Below, piece by piece: positions 26,359-34,709 of a DNA stretch of 41,975 bases. This stretch comes from Polaribacter sp. GTDB taxonomy: Bacteria > Bacteroidota > Bacteroidia > Flavobacteriales > Flavobacteriaceae. Where the stretch lies: assembly GCA_029250685.1 (NCBI GenBank), contig JAQXEU010000040.1, positions 1 to 41,975 on the forward strand, written 5' to 3'. Both the position numbers and the translations under genes were made by a program. Positions within the stretch are counted from its first letter, which is position 1; each line of letters starts with the position of its first letter. The notes beneath the pieces are model-generated. The model ran no database searches and was not told the origin of the DNA. It worked only from the letters and a program-made list of their open reading frames with translations.

Positions 26359-26874
26359 ATGAAGGCAATAAAAGTAATTTTGGTAATTGTTACCTTATTG
26401 GTAGTCGTGTTTTTTTCTACAGGATTAATCGTGAAGGAAACAACATATCAAGTTAAAATACAAATTGATAAACCGATCAAAAAAGTTTTTTCGGTTTTCA
26501 ATAATCAAGAGTTAATGAAAGAGTGGATGACAGATGTGAAGTCTGTAATTCCTATTAACATTAAACCAGGGATTGTTGGGAGTGAATATAAAATGATTTT
26601 AGAAAATCAAGGAAAAGAAGTAGAAATGATTGAAAAAGTAGTGGCTTTTATTCCTAATAAAAAAGTAACACTATTTTTTGATGCTGATGATATGTTAAAA
26701 ACAGATGAGTATAGTTTTAGCTTTTCTGAAGGTAAAACCACCATTGTTAAGGATGTGGTTTCAAAAAGTGATTCTTATTTAATGAGTTGTATGTTTCCTT
26801 ATTTTAAAGGAATGTTTACAGAAATTGATCAAAAATATTTAGAAGATTTTAAAGTATATATAGAAAAACAATAA
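26359..26874 (+). CDS. Membrane-anchored SRPBCC-fold protein, 171 aa
   Basis: One N-terminal helix (about 4-25) precedes a START/Bet v1-like (SRPBCC) domain beginning VKIQIDKPIKKVFSVFNNQE, with a hydrophobic-cavity pattern and a C-terminal long helix. Members bind small lipophilic ligands. The ligand here is unknown. It starts 3 nt after the DUF4349 gene and ends 2 nt before the VOC gene, so it is clearly in the same operon. Confidence 0.78.
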   Translation: MKAIKVILVIVTLLVVVFFSTGLIVKETTYQVKIQIDKPIKKVFSVFNNQELMKEWMTDVKSVIPINIKPGIVGSEYKMILENQGKEVEMIEKVVAFIPNKKVTLFFDADDMLKTDEYSFSFSEGKTTIVKDVVSKSDSYLMSCMFPYFKGMFTEIDQKYLEDFKVYIEKQ

Positions 26875-26876
26875 TT

Positions 26877-27266
26877 ATGGATGTTAACATGATAAGCTGG
26901 TTCGAAGTTCCTGTATTAGATATGGATAGAGCTAAGAAATTTTACGAAACAGTATTTAATGTGGAGATTTCAATTAATAATTTTGGTGGAGTTTTAATGG
27001 GGTGGTTTCCACCAGCAGATGACATTACAGCACCTGGAATCAGTGGTTCTTTAGTCAAAAGTGAAGGAGATTATATTCCGTCTGCTACTCACGGATCTGT
27101 TGTTTATTTTAACTCTCAATCTGGGGACATTTCTGATGAATTAACTAGAGTAGAAGCAGCAGGTGGAAAAATTCTGCAAGACAAAACATTAATTTCTAAT
27201 GAAATTGGATATATGGCTCAGGTTTTAGATTCAGAAGGAAATAGAATTGCTTTGTATAATAAATAG
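26877..27266 (+). CDS. VOC family (glyoxalase-like) protein, 129 aa
   Basis: A vicinal-oxygen-chelate fold with the usual opening ISWFEVPVLDMDRAKKFYE (6-24). The C-terminal half ends with MAQVLDSEGNRIALYN, where a family metal ligand is expected. Members include glyoxalases, dioxygenases and resistance proteins, so no substrate is assigned. It is flanked by the SRPBCC gene (2 nt) and menC (5 nt). Confidence 0.85.
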   Translation: MDVNMISWFEVPVLDMDRAKKFYETVFNVEISINNFGGVLMGWFPPADDITAPGISGSLVKSEGDYIPSATHGSVVYFNSQSGDISDELTRVEAAGGKILQDKTLISNEIGYMAQVLDSEGNRIALYNK

Positions 27267-27271
27267 GTCTT

Positions 27272-28309
27272 TTGCAAGCAACTTACCACAAATATATCCT
27301 CAACTTTAAAAGGCCAAGCGGAACTTCGCGCGGAATATTAAAAACCAAAGAAACGTGGTTTATCATTATAGATGATAACGGAAAAAGAGGAGTTGGTGAG
27401 TGCGGAATTCTTCGAACATTAAGTATTGATGATAGACCAGATTATGAAGAGAAACTAAAATGGACGTGTCAAAACATTCAGCTAGGTTTAGATACTTTAC
27501 TTAAAGAACTTTTTGAGTTTCCGAGCATTCAATTTGGGTTAGAACAAGTTTTTTTATCTTTAGATAGTAAAAATAAATTCGAGTTGTTCCCTTCAAAATT
27601 CACTCAAGGAAAAGAATCAATTCTAATAAACGGTTTAGTTTGGATGGGGGGAAAAGAGTTTATGAAAAGGCAGATTAAAGAAAAACTTACTTCTGGTTTT
27701 TCGTGTATAAAAATGAAAATTGGTGCGATAGATTTTGAAACAGAAATGGATTTGTTAACGACAATCCGGAAAGAGTTTTCATCAAAAGAGATTGAACTAA
27801 GAGTTGATGCTAATGGTGCATTTTTACCGCAAAATGCATTAGAAAAATTAAAAAGATTGTCTGATTTAGACATCCATTCTATAGAACAACCAATCAAGAA
27901 AGGGCAATTGGAAGAAATGGCATTACTTTGCGAAAAAACACCTTTGCCAATTGCATTAGATGAAGAATTGATTGGTGTATTTTTAGAAGAGAGAAAAGAG
28001 GAGTTGTTACAAATTATCCAGCCACAATTCATAATTTTGAAACCAAGTTTAATTGGTGGGTTTAATGGAAGTAATGAATGGATTGAGAAAGCAAAAAAAC
28101 AAAATATCTCTTGGTGGATTACCTCTGCATTAGAAAGTAATATTGGGTTAAATGCTATTGCGCAATTTACACACACCTTACAAAATAAAATGCCGCAAGG
28201 ATTAGGAACTGGTAGTTTATATACAAATAATTTTAACTCTCCTTTAGAAATTGAGAAAGGAAATTTACAATATAATAATTCCAAAAGCTGGAATTTTAAT
28301 TTAGTTTAA
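27272..28309 (+). CDS. menC: o-Succinylbenzoate synthase-like enolase-superfamily enzyme, 345 aa
   Basis: MenC dehydrates SHCHC to o-succinylbenzoate in menaquinone synthesis. The enolase-superfamily residues are present: KxK in SCIKMKIG (about 146-153), metal ligands Asp (RVDANGAF, about 186), Glu (SIEQPI) and Asp (IALDEEL), and a late lysine in IILKPSLIGG. The start appears to be TTG 27272, giving MQATYHKYILNFKRPSGTSRG, which fits flavobacterial homologues as I remember them. Nearby menA and menE make MenC more likely than a dipeptide epimerase. Confidence 0.88.
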   Translation: MQATYHKYILNFKRPSGTSRGILKTKETWFIIIDDNGKRGVGECGILRTLSIDDRPDYEEKLKWTCQNIQLGLDTLLKELFEFPSIQFGLEQVFLSLDSKNKFELFPSKFTQGKESILINGLVWMGGKEFMKRQIKEKLTSGFSCIKMKIGAIDFETEMDLLTTIRKEFSSKEIELRVDANGAFLPQNALEKLKRLSDLDIHSIEQPIKKGQLEEMALLCEKTPLPIALDEELIGVFLEERKEELLQIIQPQFIILKPSLIGGFNGSNEWIEKAKKQNISWWITSALESNIGLNAIAQFTHTLQNKMPQGLGTGSLYTNNFNSPLEIEKGNLQYNNSKSWNFNLV

Positions 28310-28311
28310 TA

Positions 28312-29256
28312 ATGGATTTTATACAAAAAGGATTTATAGGAAAGAATAATACTTGGAGATATTTGTTGACAATTACTCTAGTATTTATTGGAATTCAATT
28401 AGCAAGTATTCCTTTGGGAGTTGTAGCATTTTTTCAAGTTGATGGTGATATGGAGAAATTCATTGAAGCTGGTGAAACTACTTTTATGGAAATAGGAATC
28501 AACTCAAGCTTGTTTTTGTTTTTGATGATTTTTACGTTTATGATAGCGCTTTTAGTTTTGTTTTTATGTGTAAAATATATGCATAAAAAGAAATTTGTTT
28601 CCATTGTTACTTCAAGAGTAAAAATTGATTGGAAACGTGTTTTTTACGCTTTTATGTTATGGGGAAGTATTTCTGTACTCTCAATTTTTGTAGGAATATA
28701 TTTATCACCAGAAGATTATACTTGGAACTTTAAACCCGTTCCCTTTTTCACCTTGTTATTTGTTTCTTTTGTGTTTTTGCCTTTTCAAACAAGTGCAGAA
28801 GAACTAATTTTTAGAGGTTATTTAATGCAAGGCTTTGGAACTTTAACAAAAAATCGTTGGTTCCCATTAATTGCAACTTCAGTAATTTTTGGATTAATGC
28901 ATGGAATGAACCCAGAAGTAGAACGTTTAGGGTATGTTTTAATGGTTTTTTATATCGGAACAGGATTGTTGTACGGAATTACAACTTTAATGGATGAAGG
29001 GACTGAATTAGCTTTAGGTTTGCATGCTTCTAATAATATTGTTGCCGCTTTTTTGGTAACTACTGATTGGATGGTTTTTAGAACTGATGCAATGTATATT
29101 GATACTTCTGAAGCTTCAGTTGGAGCAGAAATGTATATTGGTGTTTTTGTTATGTATCCATTGTTGTTGCTTATTTTTTCAAAAAAATATGGATGGAAAA
29201 ACTGGAAAAGTAAACTGTTCGGAAAAGTAGAAATTCCTGTAATTGATGAAAAATAA
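28312..29256 (+). CDS. CPBP-family intramembrane metalloprotease, 314 aa
   Basis: An eight-helix-type membrane protein with the CPBP (Rce1-like, ABI) motifs: EELIFRGYL (Glu163 and Glu164), GLMHGMN (His197) and GLHASNN (His238). These form the metal site. Homologues cleave prenylated proteins in eukaryotes; in bacteria they have mixed roles in bacteriocin maturation or immunity and signalling. The gene lies between menC (2 nt) and menE (11-nt overlap), so it is co-expressed with menaquinone genes, without any known connection. Confidence 0.88.
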   Translation: MDFIQKGFIGKNNTWRYLLTITLVFIGIQLASIPLGVVAFFQVDGDMEKFIEAGETTFMEIGINSSLFLFLMIFTFMIALLVLFLCVKYMHKKKFVSIVTSRVKIDWKRVFYAFMLWGSISVLSIFVGIYLSPEDYTWNFKPVPFFTLLFVSFVFLPFQTSAEELIFRGYLMQGFGTLTKNRWFPLIATSVIFGLMHGMNPEVERLGYVLMVFYIGTGLLYGITTLMDEGTELALGLHASNNIVAAFLVTTDWMVFRTDAMYIDTSEASVGAEMYIGVFVMYPLLLLIFSKKYGWKNWKSKLFGKVEIPVIDEK

Positions 29257-30304
29257 TCATCTTCATAAAGATTTTAAACTCAACGGAAATTTTTTTTCTA
29301 ATTCTGATGAATTGATTTCTTTTTCTAAAGTGTTATCAAATTCTACACATCAGTTTTTTATTGATTGGTTTAATGATGCTGATTTTATTAAAGTACAAAC
29401 TTCTGGATCTACAGGGAAACCAAAAAAGATTCAACTCAAAAAAGAATTTATGTTAAATTCTGCTTTGGCAACAGGTGCTTTTTTTGATTTAAAAGAGAGT
29501 ACAAAAGCATTATTATGTCTGTCAACAGATTTTATTGCTGGTAAAATGATGTTGGTTAGAGCGCTAGTTTTGGGCTGGAATTTAGATGTAATTGAACCCG
29601 TTTCTATTCCGTTAGGAATTACTGAAAAAAGTTATGATTTTTCAGCAATGGTTCCGATGCAACTACAAAATTCACTTTCAGAAATTCATAGAGTTAAAAA
29701 ACTAATTGTTGGAGGTGGAATTGTTTCTCTAAATTTAATTTCTAAAATTCAAGATATATCAACTAAGATATTTGCAACTTTTGGAATGACAGAAACCATT
29801 ACGCATATTGCAGTAAAACAATTAAATGGATTTAAAAATAACACTTCAAGTGAAGCTGAGAAGTCTTATTTTATAACATTGCCAAATGTTTCAATTACAA
29901 AAGACTTTAGAAATTGTTTGGTAATTTATGCTCCGAATGTATCAGAAGAAAAAGTGATCACAAATGATGTTGTGAAAATTATTTCTAAAAATAAATTTAA
30001 ATGGTTAGGAAGATTTGATAACGTAATAAACTCTGGCGGAATTAAATTACATCCAGAAGAAATAGAAAAAAAATTATCTAAAATTATTCTGGAACGTTTT
30101 TTTGTTGCTGGGATTCCTGATACAAATTTGGGTGAAAAACTGGTCTTAATTATTGAAGGAAAAAAGAATACAATAATTTTAAGTAAAGCTAAAAGCCTTA
30201 CAAGATTCGAAACTCCAAAAGCAATTTATTTTATCGATAAATTTATTGAAACAGACACAAAAAAAATCCAACGAAGTAAAACGTTGGACAGTCTTTTTAA
30301 ATAG
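29246..30304 (+). CDS. menE: o-Succinylbenzoate-CoA ligase-like AMP-binding enzyme, 352 aa
   Basis: An adenylate-forming enzyme with P-loop TSGSTGKPKKIQ (about 53-64), GGGIVSLNLI near 152, FGMTETITHIA near 176 and the hinge region GRFDNVINSGGIKLHPEEIE near 255. MenE ligates CoA to o-succinylbenzoate. It is shorter than canonical MenE (about 450 aa) but compact forms are usual in Flavobacteriia, as far as I know. The start is ATG 29246, overlapping the CPBP gene by 11 nt. The 3' end overlaps the convergent regulator gene by 8 nt. Confidence 0.88.
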   Translation: MKNNHLHKDFKLNGNFFSNSDELISFSKVLSNSTHQFFIDWFNDADFIKVQTSGSTGKPKKIQLKKEFMLNSALATGAFFDLKESTKALLCLSTDFIAGKMMLVRALVLGWNLDVIEPVSIPLGITEKSYDFSAMVPMQLQNSLSEIHRVKKLIVGGGIVSLNLISKIQDISTKIFATFGMTETITHIAVKQLNGFKNNTSSEAEKSYFITLPNVSITKDFRNCLVIYAPNVSEEKVITNDVVKIISKNKFKWLGRFDNVINSGGIKLHPEEIEKKLSKIILERFFVAGIPDTNLGEKLVLIIEGKKNTIILSKAKSLTRFETPKAIYFIDKFIETDTKKIQRSKTLDSLFK

Positions 30305-31571
30305 TAATTAAAAACCCTCGTAAATCTTGATCTTCAGTTAAATTTAGTTTTTTCTTTATCCTGTATCTAGCAGTTTGTACCGACCTTGGGTCTACATTTA
30401 AAATTCGTGCAATCTCTTTAGTTTGTATATGTAATTTGATAAACATACAATGTCTTAATTCAGTTTCTGTTAATGTTGGGCATTTTACAAGTAATTGATC
30501 GTAAAAACCATTAAATACAGCATCAAAATGTAGTTTTAATTGCTCCCATTCTTCATTATTCTCAATAATAAAATCTATTTGTTTAATAGTGCTATTTAAC
30601 GCCTTATTATTGTCTGTTTTTATGAAATTTAAATCTGCCTTTACTTCTTTCAAGTACTGTTTGTAATGTAATAGTTGTGTGGAAAAAGAAACCATTTGCT
30701 TTTCATTTTCTATTACTTCAAAATTTAATTTTTGAATAATATTTTTAAATTTCTCTTCATTATTTCTGTTTTTAAAATAAACAATAAAACTACCAATAAT
30801 TGTAATGATTAATAAACCGCCAACAATTGTAAGAATAATTAGTGTATTTCGATAAGAGTTTTTATAGATGTCTAACTGTGTTGTTGTGTTTTTTAAAATG
30901 AAATTGTAATTTAAAGCATCAATTTTTGTTTCTAATGAACTTTTAGTTTCAATCTGTGCTTTTACAACTTCAGTTAGAATATTTGCGTCAGTATGTCCAA
31001 TTATTTCTAAGCTAAATATACAATCGCTAGAACGAGCATTGTATTGATGTACTTGAGCACTTATTGTGTTAATGCCTTCATTAAAAATTGTTGTATCAAA
31101 AATTTTGGTATAAAATAATTTTTCCTCTTTAGAATTAACAACTTCTGATGGTTTAGTGCTTTTTATAACACTACCATCAGGCATATTATCTCTATATAGT
31201 TCTTTACCATTTATGTAGATAATTGCACCATCATCTCTTCTTAACTTTAACTCAAAACCTTTAAATCTAGAGATGTCATTGATGGTGAATTTCTTTGTGA
31301 AATATTTAATAAGTTCTTTGTTCTCTTCATCAGAACCAAAATTTATTTTTGTTTCGATTAATCTATCTCCGTAACCTAAAGGTGATATTCCAATTTTCCA
31401 ATTCTCATAATTTTGTTTTTTGAACCAATTATCTTCTAGATATCCTTTGTCAAAATAGCTCCAACTATCTCCGTTTTGAATTATCTTTTCTTGACTATTT
31501 GATTGAATACTAGATAATGTAAATAATAAGGCAAATAGAATTCTTAATAGTATCGTTTTCTTTTTTTTCAT
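30297..31571 (-). CDS. Membrane-bound regulator: secreted-enzyme-type ectodomain, TM helix, LuxR-like HTH, 424 aa
   Basis: The signal peptide is about 1-26. Residues 35-192 look like the beta-sandwich module found in secreted Bacteroidota phosphoesterases: LGYGDR (65-70), YFTKKFTINDIS (90-101), LKLRRDDGAIIYINGKELYR (108-127), DNMPDG, then INTISAQVHQYNARSSDC. A helical linker, one membrane helix (243-266), a cytoplasmic coiled coil and a C-terminal LuxR-like HTH (about 366-424: LTETELRHCMFIKLHIQTKE and IARILNVDPRSVQTARYRIK) follow. The layout equals the TPR-TM-HTH regulators of this phylum, but with a different sensor. It probably senses an extracellular ligand and binds DNA directly. Targets unknown. 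Confidence 0.8.
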   Translation of the reverse strand: MKKKKTILLRILFALLFTLSSIQSNSQEKIIQNGDSWSYFDKGYLEDNWFKKQNYENWKIGISPLGYGDRLIETKINFGSDEENKELIKYFTKKFTINDISRFKGFELKLRRDDGAIIYINGKELYRDNMPDGSVIKSTKPSEVVNSKEEKLFYTKIFDTTIFNEGINTISAQVHQYNARSSDCIFSLEIIGHTDANILTEVVKAQIETKSSLETKIDALNYNFILKNTTTQLDIYKNSYRNTLIILTIVGGLLIITIIGSFIVYFKNRNNEEKFKNIIQKLNFEVIENEKQMVSFSTQLLHYKQYLKEVKADLNFIKTDNNKALNSTIKQIDFIIENNEEWEQLKLHFDAVFNGFYDQLLVKCPTLTETELRHCMFIKLHIQTKEIARILNVDPRSVQTARYRIKKKLNLTEDQDLRGFLITI

Positions 31572-31591
31572 AATTAAAGCACGGTAATGTA

Positions 31592-31599
31592 CAAATGTA
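31592..31599 (-). promoter_or_regulatory. Predicted -7 element of the membrane-bound regulator gene
   Basis: TACATTTG on the minus strand is a full match to TAnnTTTG, 20 nt upstream of the start codon at 31571. No clean TTG lies 19-22 nt further upstream (TTAA instead), so the -33 part is weak. A second match, TATATTTG, is at 31667-31660. The 250-nt gap 31572-31821 holds these elements and the yebC terminator; I see no other gene there. Confidence 0.4.
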
Positions 31600-31768
31600 G
31601 TAGTTTTTAGCTGATAAAATTAAGCTTGTAGTATATTAGTTGTACGTGTATGTTTTACGCAAATATAATAACTCTACATTTGAAGTATACATTTAATTAG
31701 ATGTTGGGAAGATTGTATTGGAATCGGGGGATAAATCAAAATAATCAACAAACAAGTTTATTGAATGT

Positions 31769-31800
31769 AAAAAAGCCGTATAATTTTATACCGCTTTTTA
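31769..31800 (-). terminator. Terminator downstream of yebC
   Basis: On the minus strand an AAAAAGC-G-GTATAA stem pairs with TTATAC-G-GCTTTTTT, with one G-G mismatch and a 2-nt loop, followed by a T run. It lies 22-53 nt beyond the yebC stop codon. Confidence 0.65.
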
Positions 31801-31821
31801 TTGTTTTAAATTTTAGATGTT

Positions 31822-32538
31822 TTACATTTCCATAGAATGATATACGTTTTGTACATCATCATCTTCTTCTAACTTTTCTAACAACTTTTCAACGTCTTCT
31901 TGTTGTTCTTCAGAAAGTTTTGTTGTTGTAGTAGGGATTCTCTCAAAACCAGAAGATAATATTTCTACTTTATTCTCTTCAAAGAAAGATTGTATTGCTC
32001 CAAATTGTTCAAAAGGCGCATAAATGATAATTCCTTCTTCATCATCAAAAACTTCTTCTACTTCAAAATCGATTAGTTCTAATTCTAACTCCTCCATATC
32101 AATAGAAATATCTTCTTTCTTTACGGTAAAATTACATGTATGATCAAACATAAAAACAACTGAACCAGAGGTTCCTAAGTTTCCATCACATTTATTAAAA
32201 GCCGCTCTAACATTAGCAACTGTTCTATTGTTGTTGTCAGTTGCCGTTTCTAAAAGAACTGCAACTCCGTGAGGTGCATAACCTTCAAACAATACTTCTT
32301 TATAGTTTGCGGTGTCTTTATCAGTAGCTTTTTTTATAGCGCGCTCAACATTGTCTTTTGGCATGTTTGCAGCTTTTGCATTTTGCATAACCGCTCTTAA
32401 ACGTGAATTTGAATCTGGATTTGGACCACCTTCTTTAACAGCCATAACAATATCTTTACCAATTCTGGTAAAAGTTTTTGCCATTGCGGACCAACGTTTC
32501 ATTTTTCTTGCTTTCCTAAATTCGAATGCTCTTCCCAT
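31822..32538 (-). CDS. YebC/PmpR family protein (TACO1-like), 238 aa
   Basis: The N-terminus MGRAFEFRKARKMKRWSAMA and the block GGPNPDSNSRLRAVMQNAKA at about 34-53 are family signatures, followed by KDNVERAIKKA and YEGYAPHGVAVLLE-type sequence (here FEGYAPHGVAV). Homologues were described as transcription regulators; more recent work links YebC-family proteins to translation of difficult (proline-rich) sequences. Length is typical. It lies 55 nt after the carboxylase gene on the same strand and has its own terminator. Confidence 0.93.
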   Translation of the reverse strand: MGRAFEFRKARKMKRWSAMAKTFTRIGKDIVMAVKEGGPNPDSNSRLRAVMQNAKAANMPKDNVERAIKKATDKDTANYKEVLFEGYAPHGVAVLLETATDNNNRTVANVRAAFNKCDGNLGTSGSVVFMFDHTCNFTVKKEDISIDMEELELELIDFEVEEVFDDEEGIIIYAPFEQFGAIQSFFEENKVEILSSGFERIPTTTTKLSEEQQEDVEKLLEKLEEDDDVQNVYHSMEM

Positions 32539-32593
32539 TTCTAAATATTTTTACTATATTTTTTAATTATTTATTACAATTTAAAACTTGTTT

Positions 32594-34222
32594 TTATACT
32601 TGTAAAACACCCATGTTAAAAGGTTTCTCAATTGGTGCATTGTTAGCCGCTTCAATTCCCATAGAAATCCAAGTTCTTGTATCTAAAGGATTTATAACTG
32701 CATCTGTCCAAATTCTTGCTGCTGCATAATATGGGGAAATTTGATTGTCATAACGCGATTTTATTTTGTCAAATAACTCTGCTTCTTTTTCTGGAGTAAT
32801 TTCTTCTCCACGTTTTTTAAGTGATGCAGTTTCAATTTGTAGCAAAACTTTTGCAGCTGAATTTCCGCTCATTACTGCTAATTCTGCACTTGGCCAAGCA
32901 ACTATTAATCTTGGATCATACGCTTTTCCGCACATTGCATAATTTCCTGCACCGTAAGAATTACCAATTACAATCGTAAATTTAGGTACAACAGAATTAC
33001 TTACTGCGTTTACCATTTTTGCGCCATCTTTTATAATTCCGCTATGCTCAGATTTACTTCCAACCATAAATCCTGTTACATCTTGTAAAAAAACTAATGG
33101 AATTTTTTTCTGATTACAATTGGCAATAAATCGAGTAGCTTTATCTGCAGAATCATTATAAATTACACCACCAAATTGCATTTCGCCTTTTTTGGTTTTT
33201 ACTAATTTACGTTGATTGGCAACGATACCAACTGCCCAACCATCAATTCTAGCATAACCAGTTAAAATGGTTTGTCCGTAACCTTCTTTATATTGTTCAA
33301 ATTCAGAATTATCAACCAAACGTTTGATAATTTCTAACATATCATATTGTGCATTTCTTTCTTTTGGAAGAATTCCGAAAATTTCTTCTTCCTTTTCTTT
33401 TGGAGGAAATGCTTCTTTTTTACTAAAACCAGCTTTGTCTGCATCACCAATTTTATCAACAATAAACTTTATTTTATCTAAAGCATCTTTATCATCTTTA
33501 GCTTTGTAATCTGTAACGCCAGATATTTCACAATGTGTAGTTGCGCCACCTAAAGTTTCATTATCAATAGATTCTCCAATTGCTGCTTTCACTAAATAAC
33601 TTCCTGCTAAGAAAATACTTGCAGTTTTATCTACAATTAAAGCTTCATCACTCATAATTGGTAAATATGCACCACCAGCAACACAACTTCCCATTACTGC
33701 CGAAATTTGTGTAATTCCCATGCTGCTCATCACTGCATTATTTCTAAAAATGCGACCAAAATGTTCTTTGTCTGGAAAGATTTCATCTTGCATTGGTAAA
33801 TAGACACCTGCAGAATCAACCAAATAAATAATTGGCAATTTGTTTTCTATAGAGATCTCTTGAGCTCTTAAATTCTTTTTTCCAGTGATTGGAAACCAAG
33901 CTCCAGCTTTTACAGTTGCGTCATTTGCTACAACAATACATTGTCTTCCTTTAATGTACCCAATTTTTATTACAACTCCACCTGAAGGACAACCTCCATG
34001 TTCTTTGTACATGTCTTCACCAGCAAAAGCTGCAATTTCAATAGATTTTTTATCTGAGTCGATTAGGTAATTAATACGCTCACGAGCAGTCATTTTTCCT
34101 TTTTCGTGATGTTTGTCGATGCGTTTTTGCCCTCCTCCTAATTTCACTTTAGCAAAACGTTGACGTAAATCTGAGGTTAAAAGTCTATTGTAATCTTCGT
34201 TTTTATTGAAGTTGATATCCAT
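32594..34222 (-). CDS. Acyl-CoA carboxylase beta subunit (MCC-like carboxyltransferase), 542 aa
   Basis: A carboxyltransferase subunit of biotin-dependent acyl-CoA carboxylases. Motifs are GKMTARERINYLID (about 41-54), the oxyanion region CVAGGAYLPIMSDE and, in the second half, GNSYGAGNYAMCGKAYDPR. The segment SAGVYLPMQDEIFPDKEHFG resembles methylcrotonoyl-CoA carboxylase beta (leucine breakdown) more than propionyl-CoA carboxylase. The biotin-carrying alpha subunit is not in the window. The start is ATG 34222; the frame extends 15 codons upstream but without support. Confidence 0.9.
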   Translation of the reverse strand: MDINFNKNEDYNRLLTSDLRQRFAKVKLGGGQKRIDKHHEKGKMTARERINYLIDSDKKSIEIAAFAGEDMYKEHGGCPSGGVVIKIGYIKGRQCIVVANDATVKAGAWFPITGKKNLRAQEISIENKLPIIYLVDSAGVYLPMQDEIFPDKEHFGRIFRNNAVMSSMGITQISAVMGSCVAGGAYLPIMSDEALIVDKTASIFLAGSYLVKAAIGESIDNETLGGATTHCEISGVTDYKAKDDKDALDKIKFIVDKIGDADKAGFSKKEAFPPKEKEEEIFGILPKERNAQYDMLEIIKRLVDNSEFEQYKEGYGQTILTGYARIDGWAVGIVANQRKLVKTKKGEMQFGGVIYNDSADKATRFIANCNQKKIPLVFLQDVTGFMVGSKSEHSGIIKDGAKMVNAVSNSVVPKFTIVIGNSYGAGNYAMCGKAYDPRLIVAWPSAELAVMSGNSAAKVLLQIETASLKKRGEEITPEKEAELFDKIKSRYDNQISPYYAAARIWTDAVINPLDTRTWISMGIEAANNAPIEKPFNMGVLQV

Positions 34223-34294
34223 TAAATATGTGTAAAATTGATTGGCTAAGGTACAAAAATGAGTCATTATTCATACTGATAAATTTCATGGAAA

Positions 34295-34312
34295 TATATT
34301 CCTTGGAATATA
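34295..34312. promoter_or_regulatory. 18-bp inverted repeat over the -33 box, candidate MarR operator
   Basis: TATATTCC (34295-34302), TT, GGAATATA (34305-34312) is a perfect 8-bp inverted repeat. The TTG of the -33 element (34303-34305) lies in its centre, so a bound protein would block the promoter. The operon downstream encodes a MarR-family regulator, and MarR proteins often repress their own operon through sites of this size. Confidence 0.5.
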
Positions 34313-34333
34313 AAATAATTATTTGTAATTTTG
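34303..34333 (+). promoter_or_regulatory. Predicted promoter of the DoxX-FMN reductase-MarR-pirin operon
   Basis: TTG (34303-34305), 20 nt, then TAATTTTG (34326-34333), a full match to TAnnTTTG. The ATG of the first gene follows 22 nt later. Confidence 0.6.
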
Positions 34334-34355
34334 TATAGAATTTAAAACAATCAAA

Positions 34356-34709
34356 ATGAAAATAAATAAAATATTATTCTACGCATCAACAGGATTATTA
34401 ACATTATTAATCCTTTTTTCTGTAAGCATGTATCTATTTAATAATGAAGAGATTTCTAAAGCTTTTTCAAGTTTAGGTTTTCCTACTTATATTATTTACC
34501 CATTAGCTTTTGCTAAAATTTCAGGATTAATTGCACTTTGGTTTTTCCAAAAGAAAACAATTGTTGAATGGGCTTATGCTGGATTCTTTTTTAATTTTGT
34601 GTTGGCATTTTTTGCGCACTATATGATTGGTGATGGAGAACAAATGGGAGCATTATTAGCTTTGGTTTTTTTAATTATATCATATGTATACACCCAAAAA
34701 ATAAAATAA
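34356..34709 (+). CDS. DoxX-like membrane protein, 117 aa
   Basis: Four hydrophobic helices fill the sequence (about 8-27, 42-62, 70-90, 95-113), the layout of DoxX-like small membrane proteins. The segment FPTYIIYPLAFAKISGLIAL is typical of the family. The role is unclear; DoxX-type proteins are linked to redox and thiol stress in some bacteria. First gene of a four-gene operon with an FMN reductase, a MarR regulator and a pirin. Confidence 0.82.
   Translation: MKINKILFYASTGLLTLLILFSVSMYLFNNEEISKAFSSLGFPTYIIYPLAFAKISGLIALWFFQKKTIVEWAYAGFFFNFVLAFFAHYMIGDGEQMGALLALVFLIISYVYTQKIK

Noticed and set aside
27604..28284. 226-codon open frame on the minus strand opposite menC
   Set aside because: menC has intact catalytic motifs over the same stretch; the antisense product is serine/isoleucine-rich without family resemblance, a typical shadow frame.
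31701..31835. Plus-strand frame of about 44 codons in the gap upstream of the membrane regulator
   Set aside because: It reads through the yebC terminator into the yebC 3' end and has no recognisable features.
34223..34267. 15-codon upstream extension of the acyl-CoA carboxylase beta gene
   Set aside because: The family N-terminus fits ATG 34222 (MDINFNKNED), and the extension looks like promoter-region sequence.
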